The notes below the pieces were generated by a model. It was not told where the DNA came from. It searched no databases and saw only the letters and a program-made list of their open reading frames with translations. Source: an uncultured Lachnospiraceae bacterium (lineage in GTDB: Bacteria > Bacillota > Clostridia > Lachnospirales > Lachnospiraceae). Taken from it: a stretch of 64,000 bases of DNA. Of the stretch, positions 8,716 through 16,609 are shown one piece after another. The DNA is taken from assembly GCA_910578115.1 (NCBI GenBank), contig CAJTPO010000018.1:1-64000 (forward strand). The letters are read 5' to 3'. The position numbers and the translations under genes are program-made. The first letter of the stretch is position 1, and every line of letters starts with the position of its first letter.

Positions 8716-10935
8716 ATGGTGGAACGGTTATATGAAATTGACAAACTGAAAGTGCTGGTAAAACGTGAATCCGTGTTCGGCGCATTGCAGTGTGATGAAA
8801 CAAGCCCGGCCTATCAGGAAATTCTGGAAGAATATGACGCCATTATCGATGAAATGATGACACTGGCACAGCCGGTTGGGATTCTGGGGATCTTCTCACT
8901 CAGCGCCGAGACGGCGACAGATGAATTCCCGGAAGGGACGCCTGTCCTTTACGGCGTTATGAGTATCGGTGACGGTATCAGAAAGTGCAGTACCCAGGCT
9001 TTTCAAAGCGGGAACTACGTGCGGGGCATGTTGTGCGATGCCATTGCGGATGAAGCGTTGTTTTCGCTGGAAGGAAGGATGGTGGAGAAGGTCCGGGAAG
9101 TGTGCGGGAAACTGGGCCTCGGAATTCGCCGGAGGCTGGAGGCACCGCACGACATCTCCATGCAGGTGCAGTATGAGGCATGGCAGAAGCTGGAACTGGA
9201 GAAACGCTGTCATATTCATATCAGTGAAGGATTCATGTACGACCCGGTTAAAACTTTCTGCCAGGTGTTTGTAGTATCAGAGAATGCAGAGGAGTTCAGG
9301 GCAGAGCATGACTGTAGAAAATGTAAGAATACACAGTGTACGCGGAGAAATGTTCCCAGATCCGAAATCGTTGTCAGGAGGGGAACGGAGGAGAGGACGA
9401 TCTATGCGGGGGAGCAGGAAAGTCTTCTGAGCGTGCTGATAAAAGAGGGGTACTTTATTGATCCTGTATGCGGCGGCAGGGGATACTGCGGTAAATGCGG
9501 CATTCAGGTAGTAATTGGTTCGGCGCCTGTCACGGCGGCGGACGAAGAGAAATTCCTGCAGGATAAACTGGAAGCGGGTTGGCGCCTTTCCTGTCTCCTC
9601 ATGCCAACAGAGGATATGGTGATCCGTATACCGGAACAAGAGGAAGAGGCATTTGAGGTGTTAAGCGTCCACGGTTCGGGCGGGAGACAGGATAACACCG
9701 ACAGCATTGCGGGCGTAAAAGAGATTGCCATAGACCTGGGAACGACCACACTCGTGATGGAACTGTTGGACGGTGTCACCGGCCGGATCATAGACACAGC
9801 AGCGGCAGTCAATAACCAACGGCGATACGGGACAGATGTGATCTCAAGAATCCAGGCATCCGTGGATGGTAAAGGACAGCTCCTGCAGGAGACCATACGA
9901 AAAGATTTGATAGACGGGATAGAGACCCTGCTGAACCGGACAGGTGTTTCCGGAGAACAGGTCAACAGGATTTCGATCGCCGGGAATACGACCATGATCC
10001 ATCTGTTGATGGGGTATGACTGTTCTACTCTGGGCGTTTATCCTTTCACACCGGTCAACATCGGGCTGATCCGCCAGACCTGTTCCGAACTGCTCGGTGA
10101 CAGAGCCGAAGGGATGGAAGCAGAGGCATGGATCCTTCCCGGTATCTCTGCTTATGTCGGGGGAGACATTGCGGCAGGTTTGCTGGCATGCGATTTTGAT
10201 CAATCGGAATCGATCTGCCTTATGGTCGATCTTGGAACGAATGGAGAGATGGCGCTGGGAAACCGGGAGAGGATTCTGGTGGCGTCCACGGCGGCCGGCC
10301 CGGCTTTTGAGGGTGGTAATATAACGTGCGGCATGGGCAGTGTGGCAGGAGCCGTCTGTTCCGTGGAGATAGAGGGAACGGACGTGAAGCTTGGGACCAT
10401 CGGGGATAAGCCGCCGACAGGGATCTGTGGGACGGGTGTTATCGAGACGGCGGCCGGGCTGGTCCGGGCAGGAATTTCCGATGAGACAGGACTTTTTGCG
10501 GAGGCATATTTCGATACGGGATTTCCGCTTGGAAAGAATGCAGACGGGTCGTTGATACTATTTACACAGAAGGACATGCGGGAAGTGCAGCTGGCAAAGG
10601 CGGCTGTGCGGGCCGGCATTGAAACCCTGCTGCTGCGGTACGGAATCGGAAAAGAGCAGATAGATAAGATCTATCTGGCCGGCGGTTTCGGTTACTGGCT
10701 TGATTGTAAGAAGGCTGTTGCCATCGGTATGTTTCCGGAAGAACTGGCGGGTCGGATAGAAGCGGTGGGTAACAGTTCGCTGGAGGGGGCGGTCAGAATG
10801 CTCCGGGAAAAGGACAGCATAGAACGTCTGGAGAGGATCCTTTCTGTTTCGGAGGAAATATCGTTGGCGGCGGATCAGGACTTTCACGCGTTTTATATGG
10901 ATGCCATGATGTTTGCTGTTCAGGATGTGACATGA
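8716..10935 (+). CDS. Corrinoid activation protein: MetH-activation-like + 2Fe-2S + ASKHA fusion
   Basis: The protein has three parts. Residues 1 to about 200 resemble the B12-dependent methionine synthase activation domain (YGVMSIGDGI, HISEGFMYDPVKTFCQVF). Next is a Cys cluster (CRKCKNTQC) and a ferredoxin-like 2Fe-2S site (CGGRGYCGKCG, then a fourth Cys in RLSCLL). The rest is an ASKHA ATPase domain of the DUF4445/RACo type (IAIDLGTTTLVMEL, SIAGNTTMIHLLMG, MVDLGTNGEMALG, YLAGGFGYWLD). RACo/RamA-type proteins reduce inactive Co(II) back to Co(I) using ATP. The extra N-terminal domain is unusual. ATG 8716 has AGGAT upstream; GTG 8692 and ATG 8707 are in-frame alternatives. Confidence 0.88.
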   Translation: MVERLYEIDKLKVLVKRESVFGALQCDETSPAYQEILEEYDAIIDEMMTLAQPVGILGIFSLSAETATDEFPEGTPVLYGVMSIGDGIRKCSTQAFQSGNYVRGMLCDAIADEALFSLEGRMVEKVREVCGKLGLGIRRRLEAPHDISMQVQYEAWQKLELEKRCHIHISEGFMYDPVKTFCQVFVVSENAEEFRAEHDCRKCKNTQCTRRNVPRSEIVVRRGTEERTIYAGEQESLLSVLIKEGYFIDPVCGGRGYCGKCGIQVVIGSAPVTAADEEKFLQDKLEAGWRLSCLLMPTEDMVIRIPEQEEEAFEVLSVHGSGGRQDNTDSIAGVKEIAIDLGTTTLVMELLDGVTGRIIDTAAAVNNQRRYGTDVISRIQASVDGKGQLLQETIRKDLIDGIETLLNRTGVSGEQVNRISIAGNTTMIHLLMGYDCSTLGVYPFTPVNIGLIRQTCSELLGDRAEGMEAEAWILPGISAYVGGDIAAGLLACDFDQSESICLMVDLGTNGEMALGNRERILVASTAAGPAFEGGNITCGMGSVAGAVCSVEIEGTDVKLGTIGDKPPTGICGTGVIETAAGLVRAGISDETGLFAEAYFDTGFPLGKNADGSLILFTQKDMREVQLAKAAVRAGIETLLLRYGIGKEQIDKIYLAGGFGYWLDCKKAVAIGMFPEELAGRIEAVGNSSLEGAVRMLREKDSIERLERILSVSEEISLAADQDFHAFYMDAMMFAVQDVT

Positions 10936-10958
10936 GTGTGCAGTCTACAGGAGAGCTT

Positions 10959-11987
10959 ATGAAAGTGACGATTAAGGAAATTGCAGAGGCAGCAGGGGTT
11001 TCAAGAGGCACTGTGGACAGAGCCCTGAATCACAGACCGGGCGTTAACGCGGAGGTAGCAGACAGAATTATCAGGCTTGCCGAAGAGATGGGATATCGAC
11101 CGGATATGGTAGCCAAAACGCTTGCCAACAAGAGATATATCAAAACCATAGGTGTACTGTTATGTTCGGAGGGAAATCCCTTCTTTGATGATGTGATCGA
11201 AGGAGTTGACCGTGCACTGGAAGAACTGGAGTGCTTTGGCGTTAAGGGGATCGTAAAGAAGATAAAAGGGTTTGATGAAAAGCTCCTGCTAGAGAAAATA
11301 GATGAGCTGTTAGAACAGAAAATGTCGGGACTGGTCATTACACCGGTGGATACGGCAGCGGTGGCGGAAAAGATACGGGAACTGGAAGAGAAACGAATTC
11401 CTGTAGTGACGATCAATACGAGTGTGTCCAATGTCAGGCATCTTGCCTATGTCGGATGTGATTACATAGCAAGCGGATATGTGGCCGGAGAACTGATCGG
11501 CATGATGAGTAATGGGTGTGAACAGCATGCTGCAGTGGTTATCGGCTTTAAGAATGTACTGGCGCAGAAACAGCGTCTGGATGGGATCAGGAGTATACTG
11601 GAAAAGGAATACGGAAATATTCATATAGACGCCGAACTGGAAAATCATGATGACGACGATATGTCTTACGAGATCGTGAAAGACCTTCTGGAGAAGAATC
11701 CCCGGATCTGCGCAGTCTGCCTGGCTTCGGCAGGCGTGGAAGGAGGGATCAGGGCGATCAGAGAGGTGCTTTCGAAGCGAAAGATCCGGATCGTTACTTT
11801 TGACCTGACAGAGGTCGTGAAAAGAAATCTCAGCGAAGGTGTCATTTCGGCGACTGTGTATCAGGAGCCGTTTGCACAGGGATATAGAGGGGTGGAAATT
11901 TTGGGCCAGTATCTGCTTTATGGTATACGCCCCGAAAATTATATTGTGAAAACGAATATTTTTATTACGACAAGATACAGTCTGTAG
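10959..11987 (+). CDS. LacI-family transcriptional regulator
   Basis: Encodes about 342 residues. The N-terminal LacI helix-turn-helix is VTIKEIAEAAGVSRGTVDRALNHRPGVN, with the hinge EEMGYRPDMVAKTL. The rest is a periplasmic-binding-like sensor domain (TIGVLLCSEGNPFFDDVIEGV, GLVITPVDTAAV, YVGCDYIASGYVAGELIG). AGGAG lies 6 bases before ATG 10959; an in-frame ATG at 10932 would overlap the activator stop as ATGA. The position between the corrinoid genes and the sugar transporter suggests it senses the imported carbohydrate. A 13-bp perfect inverted repeat just downstream (11992-12023) could be its operator. Confidence 0.88.
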   Translation: MKVTIKEIAEAAGVSRGTVDRALNHRPGVNAEVADRIIRLAEEMGYRPDMVAKTLANKRYIKTIGVLLCSEGNPFFDDVIEGVDRALEELECFGVKGIVKKIKGFDEKLLLEKIDELLEQKMSGLVITPVDTAAVAEKIRELEEKRIPVVTINTSVSNVRHLAYVGCDYIASGYVAGELIGMMSNGCEQHAAVVIGFKNVLAQKQRLDGIRSILEKEYGNIHIDAELENHDDDDMSYEIVKDLLEKNPRICAVCLASAGVEGGIRAIREVLSKRKIRIVTFDLTEVVKRNLSEGVISATVYQEPFAQGYRGVEILGQYLLYGIRPENYIVKTNIFITTRYSL

Positions 11988-11991
11988 CATT

Positions 11992-12023
11992 CTCTTTATC
12001 CAATGAGTTGATTGGATAAAGAG
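11992..12023. promoter_or_regulatory. 13-bp perfect inverted repeat (operator or hairpin)
   Basis: CTCTTTATCCAAT and ATTGGATAAAGAG flank a 6-base loop, 4 bases after the LacI stop and 154 bases before the UroD-like gene. On the plus strand it is followed by A6 rather than T, so it is a poor plus-strand terminator. An operator, or an mRNA hairpin that separates expression of the two operon halves, is equally possible. Confidence 0.5.
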
Positions 12024-12176
12024 AAAAAATTTCCCACGACCGTGCGCGGACACGATTAGTGAGAAAATTCAGAATAATTAGTAAAAGCATACGCTTTTTC
12101 TGATAGCAGCCTGAATTCTTATGAATCTCGAGATAGTAAGAGAAAAGGCTGAAAAATAACAGTAAAGGAGGAAGAG

Positions 12177-13448
12177 ATGGCGACCAGTAGAGAAAGATTG
12201 AATCAGACACTAAACCATACGGAGCCGGATCGATTGGTGATGGATATGGGATCGACGGCTGTTACCGGTATCAATGCGAATGCGTTGCATCGGCTGCGAA
12301 AGGCTCTGGGGTTGGAGGAAAGGAGGGTTAAGATTTCGGAACCTCTGCAGTTGCTGGGAGAGGTTGAGGAAGATGTATATCAGGCTTTGGGCCTGGATTG
12401 TGTGGGAATTTCAGCGGGGATCAATCTGTTTGCATTTTCCAATGCAGGAAGAAAGCCATGGACGATGCCGTCAGGACTTTCGGTGGATGTGCCCGTTGAT
12501 TTCAATACGACTGTAGATGGGCAGGGGCGCACCTACCTGTATCCGCAGGGGGATTTAAGTGCACCGCCATCGGGAATGATGCCGAAAGGAGGGTTCTTTT
12601 TCGACAATATTACCAGAGGTGAAATAAGCTGTGACGATATTGAAAGCAGTGGGGCGGAAGACTTTAAGGATGATTTTGCCGTCATGAATGACGACCAGCT
12701 GAGAGAACTGGAAAGGCAGTGTAACTATTATTATGACAATACGGATTACGGGATCATCTACAGTTCCAACATCGCTGCCATCGGGGATTTTGCCATAGTG
12801 CCGGGACCGAATGTCAAGCACCCGGTGGGAATCAGAAGTCTTCCGGAGTTTATGATGGCACACCATCTTTGCCCGGATTATATTCATGAAGTCTTTGAAC
12901 TGCAGGTGGAGGTTGGCCTGAAGAACGCGGAACTGGTACGGCAGGCCTGTGGTGACAAGATTCAGGTGGTGCAGATCTCCGGAACCGATTTTGGAACGCA
13001 GAACGGGCCGTTCATGTCGCAGGATGCTTTCCGGGAATTTTATAAGCCGTATTATAAAAAGATTAACGACTGGGTTCATAAGAATACAAAGTGGAAAACA
13101 TTTTTCCACAGCTGTGGAGCGGTCATGAGTTTTCTAAAGGATTTTCATGAGGCCGGGGTGGATATCTTAAATCCGGTGCAGCTTTCGGCTAAGGATATGG
13201 ACGGGAAGATCCTGAAAGAACAGTGGGGAGATAAGTTCGTATTTTGGGGAGGCGGCATTGACACCCAGCAGACACTTCCGTTCGGAACGCCCGAAGAAGT
13301 GTATCGGGAAGTGACAGAGCGGCTGGAGCTGTTTTCAAAAGGCGGCGGTTATGTATTTAATACGATCCATAATATTCAGAGTCCGACCAGTGCGGAAAAT
13401 ATGATGGCAATGTTTGATGCTGTCAGGGATTTCAGGAACAGAAAATAG
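12177..13448 (+). CDS. UroD-fold methyltransferase-like protein
   Basis: Encodes 423 residues of the uroporphyrinogen decarboxylase superfamily: RERLNQTLNHTEPDRLVMD at the start, H311-x-C313 in FFHSCGAVMSF, FWGGGIDTQQTLPFG, and VFNTIHNIQSPTSAENM at the C-terminus. True MtaA/MtbA enzymes carry a third Cys late in the protein; here that segment has N and H instead, so metal ligation must differ. Similar long UroD-like proteins are frequent in clostridia next to sugar genes and lack an assigned reaction. The cluster has a corrinoid protein, an activator and an MtaA-like enzyme but no other candidate, so this may be the substrate-side methyltransferase (inference). AAAGGAGG precedes the ATG. Confidence 0.75.
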   Translation: MATSRERLNQTLNHTEPDRLVMDMGSTAVTGINANALHRLRKALGLEERRVKISEPLQLLGEVEEDVYQALGLDCVGISAGINLFAFSNAGRKPWTMPSGLSVDVPVDFNTTVDGQGRTYLYPQGDLSAPPSGMMPKGGFFFDNITRGEISCDDIESSGAEDFKDDFAVMNDDQLRELERQCNYYYDNTDYGIIYSSNIAAIGDFAIVPGPNVKHPVGIRSLPEFMMAHHLCPDYIHEVFELQVEVGLKNAELVRQACGDKIQVVQISGTDFGTQNGPFMSQDAFREFYKPYYKKINDWVHKNTKWKTFFHSCGAVMSFLKDFHEAGVDILNPVQLSAKDMDGKILKEQWGDKFVFWGGGIDTQQTLPFGTPEEVYREVTERLELFSKGGGYVFNTIHNIQSPTSAENMMAMFDAVRDFRNRK

Positions 13449-13473
13449 TTTTATACAGAAGGAGAGGTAGCGT

Positions 13474-14840
13474 ATGAAGAAGAGACTGGCAATCTTAATA
13501 AGTGTTTCATTGTGGGCGTCTGCCATGTTGACAGGATGCGGTAATAATAGCGACAGTACAGATGGCGGCGCTGCGTCGGTAGAGGACAGTGCACCTGCGG
13601 TGGAAGAAACGGCGCAGGCAGACGGCGAAGAAAATACGGCGGGGGGGGTGACAGCGATAATATTGTCATCTGGGCTTTCACAGAACCTCATGCCGAGTAT
13701 TTCAGATGGGTAACAGAAGAATATAAAAAGGAACATGCAGATGTGGACTTTACGATCGAAGTGATGGAGATCAACGCTTTATCAGACCGGCTTTCCGTCA
13801 TCAATGCTTCCGGCGGAGACGGCGCTCCGGATTTTGTGGATATGGAACAGGGACAGTTCCCGAGATTTATGTCGGAAGAGCAGATGTGTTTTTATCCGCT
13901 GGATGAATTTATAGAGAGAGACAGTGTAGCGGAGAAGATGGTTCTCAACCGTCTGGACCTGTACTCCTACGATGGACATTACTACGGACTGGAACATGCA
14001 CTCTGTCCCGTTACCATGGCCTACCGGGAAGATCTGTTTGAAGAATATGGGGTCAAGGTGCCGGAGACGTGGGAAGAATATATGGCAGCGGCGGAACAGT
14101 TTGCAGAGCATGGCATTTATATGGCAGTGGCCAAAGATATGGCCATGGGAGGAGACCTGGACGAGCTGGTGCTCATGTTACGACCGGCGGGCTGTGACAT
14201 TGTGGATGCAAATGGAGACCTGAACATTACGGATGAATTTAAGACTCTGGTTATGGACTTCATAGAGATGCAGCAGAATGGCCAGCTGTATGCCTATGAA
14301 ACGCAGGAAGAGGCATGGCCGGTATATGCGGATGATAAGGTGGCAACCTACTTTACGGCGGACTGGGCAGCAGGATGGCTGAGAGACAATGTACCTGAGC
14401 AGAGCGGAAAGTGGACAATGACAGCGCTGCCGAAGCTTACGGCAGATTCAGGCACGGTATCCGTAAGAGGCGGCACCGGTTTATGTATGACAAAATACAC
14501 GGATAAGGACAAAGAAAGCCTCTGGGACTTCATGACCTTTGCAATGCTCAACAAGGAAAACTGCATCACCAAATATGAAATGATAGCATTATATCCGCCT
14601 GTATATGAGGCAATGGCAGAGTGCAGCAGCCCGGTGGAATACTATGGCGGACAGAACCTCGGTGCACTCTATGAAGAACTGACCGATGAGATTCCGATCC
14701 AGTATCAGGCAGACTGGAAAAGTATCTTTAATGAGACTTTTACATCCAATGCCTATGATCTGACAGAGGGGAATATTACAATTGATGAGATGGCAGAGAT
14801 ACTTACGGAGGCGGTGACAGAATATAACGAGTCAAAGTAA
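13474..14840 (+). pseudogene. Sugar ABC solute-binding lipoprotein, frameshifted at a G8 tract
   Basis: The ATG at 13474 follows GGAGAGG and encodes a lipoprotein signal peptide with lipobox LTGC. The first frame dies at 13713. The normal reading resumes one frame over directly after a G8 run at 13641-13648: DNIVIWAFTEPHAEYFRWV joins IEVMEINALSDRLSVI and continues to 14840. Six or nine Gs would restore one protein of about 455 residues, a normal size for a family-1 binding protein. It precedes two permease genes and should capture the carbohydrate handled by this cluster. The shift may be a real mutation, phase variation or a homopolymer sequencing error. Without correction the exported form is an 79-residue stub. 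Confidence 0.85.
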
Positions 14841-14860
14841 ACGATTCGGAAAAGGGGGAC

Positions 14861-15739
14861 ATGAATATGAATAAAAGAAAGAAAAAGCTCATACCGTATC
14901 TTTTCATTTCCCCGTTTTTTATCCTGTACGCTATTTTTGGTTTATATCCTGCATTGGCAGGAGTATTGACGTCATTTCAGACAAAAACCGGAAGCTTTAC
15001 TGCGGAGAACTATCAGGTTGTTTTTACTGATGACAGGTTTTGGAAGGCTATTTCAAACGCGTTCACCTACATGCTGGGAAGTATATTTATTATACTTCCC
15101 GTAGCATTATTGGCCGCATTAATGCTGAACAGTAAGTTTATGGGAAAGAAAAGCGGATTTGTTTCTACGGTTTTTTTCGTTCCGAATGTCACATCAGTCA
15201 TTGTAGTGGGCATTGTTTTCAAGTTGATTCTCAGAACAAACAACGGAATGATTAATACGGCGCTGCAGGCCATTGGTTTGACAGACAGGCCGATCAAGTT
15301 TTTGAGTGATCCCATGTGGGCAATTCCCTCTATATTATTGATCGGATGCTGGAGATATTTCGGAATTAACAGCTTATACTTTCTAAGCGGCCTGCAGGCA
15401 ATCCCGAGCGAACTTGGGGAGGCGGCCCGGATTGACGGAGCAGGCAGGTGGAAGGAGTTCTGGTATATCACATTACCGCTCTTAAAACCTATTATGACTT
15501 ATATTGTTTTTGTAGCGATCACCGGTTCTTTTGCGATGTTTGGGGAAGTACTGACGCTGGTGCAGAATGGGTCTGCTGTCGGTTCCAGGGATTCCATGCT
15601 GTTTCCGATCATCTACCTGTATAACACCATGTTTAAAAATAACCAGATCAACTGCGCAGCAGCCATGGGCTATGTTCTGGCGGTGATATTAGTGGTTATT
15701 ACTACGGTACAGCGGTATTTGTTCAGAGAGAAGGAATGA
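14861..15739 (+). CDS. Sugar ABC transporter permease, MalF/UgpA type
   Basis: Encodes 292 residues with about six membrane helices (YLFISPFFILYAIFGLYPAL, FIILPVALLAALML, STVFFVPNVTSVIVVGIVF, AMGYVLAVILVVITTV). The EAA loop is seen in EAARIDGAGRWKEFWYITLP, which docks the ATPase. It lies 20 bases after the binding-protein gene and 11 bases before the second permease. No ATPase gene is in the cluster, so a shared MsmK/UgpC-type ATPase elsewhere is implied, as is common in Firmicutes. GGGGGAC is the upstream ribosome site; ATG 14867 is an alternative start. Confidence 0.92.
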   Translation: MNMNKRKKKLIPYLFISPFFILYAIFGLYPALAGVLTSFQTKTGSFTAENYQVVFTDDRFWKAISNAFTYMLGSIFIILPVALLAALMLNSKFMGKKSGFVSTVFFVPNVTSVIVVGIVFKLILRTNNGMINTALQAIGLTDRPIKFLSDPMWAIPSILLIGCWRYFGINSLYFLSGLQAIPSELGEAARIDGAGRWKEFWYITLPLLKPIMTYIVFVAITGSFAMFGEVLTLVQNGSAVGSRDSMLFPIIYLYNTMFKNNQINCAAAMGYVLAVILVVITTVQRYLFREKE

Positions 15740-15750
15740 GGTGACGCAAG

Positions 15751-16581
15751 ATGAGAAAACAAAGAATATTCTCCAATGTTATTTTTCATTTTCTGTTGTT
15801 GATCGCAGCAGGGTTCATTCTGTATCCATTCGCATTTATGATATCGGGAACCTTTAAGACGGATTTGGAAATGAACCGGCATATATTGAGACTGATCCCG
15901 GAAGAAATTACGTTTGATAATTTTAAAACATTGTTCAATACCATACCGTTCTGGAAACAGTTCTTCAACAGTATGCTTGTATCGACAGCGGCTGCATTCT
16001 TTACGATGTTTGTTGATGGTCTGGTGGCGTATGGGTTTACGAGATTTGAGTTTCGGGGCAAAGGCGCGCTTCTGAGTTTTATTCTGGCCACAATGTTGAT
16101 CCCGCCGCAGGTTTTGATGGTGCCGCAGTTTCAGATGTACAGGAGCATGGGACTTTTTGGCAGTTACGTGCCGCTTGTCATACCGGCGGTAGTGAATGCG
16201 TCCGGGATATTTCTTCTCTGCCAGATTATGGGGCAGGTGCCAAAGGATCTGTATGAAAGCGCAATGATCGACGGGTATGGGGAACTCAGAATCTTCCTGA
16301 AGATAGCAGTGCCGCTCAGTAAGGCGGGAATCGGCATACAGGGTGTCCTGACTTTCATGAACACGTGGAATGATTTTATGACACCGCTGATCTATCTGAA
16401 CGAGGAGAGCAGATATACGCTGCCGATTGGTCTGATGAGGCTGCAGAACTTTTACAAGATCTCATACGGAGCGCCGCTTGCAGGAGCGCTGCTGTCCTGT
16501 CTGCCGGTCATCCTGATCTTAGCCGTAGTAGGACAGAAATATTTTGTGAAAGGGCTTATGGCCGGGGCGGTAAAGGGGTAG
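15751..16581 (+). CDS. Sugar ABC transporter permease, MalG type
   Basis: Encodes 276 residues with about six helices (FHFLLLIAAGFILYPFAFMI at the start). The EAA-type loop is YESAMIDGYGELRIFLKIAVP and the C-terminus LPVILILAVVGQKYFVKGLMAGAVKG is the conserved ending of MalG-like permeases. It is translationally close to its partner (11-base gap), followed 28 bases later by the hydrolase gene. Together with the upstream permease it forms the membrane pore for the carbohydrate handled by this locus. Confidence 0.93.
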   Translation: MRKQRIFSNVIFHFLLLIAAGFILYPFAFMISGTFKTDLEMNRHILRLIPEEITFDNFKTLFNTIPFWKQFFNSMLVSTAAAFFTMFVDGLVAYGFTRFEFRGKGALLSFILATMLIPPQVLMVPQFQMYRSMGLFGSYVPLVIPAVVNASGIFLLCQIMGQVPKDLYESAMIDGYGELRIFLKIAVPLSKAGIGIQGVLTFMNTWNDFMTPLIYLNEESRYTLPIGLMRLQNFYKISYGAPLAGALLSCLPVILILAVVGQKYFVKGLMAGAVKG

Positions 16582-16609
16582 GAACCCTGGCGGAAAGAAA
16601 GGCGAATTT

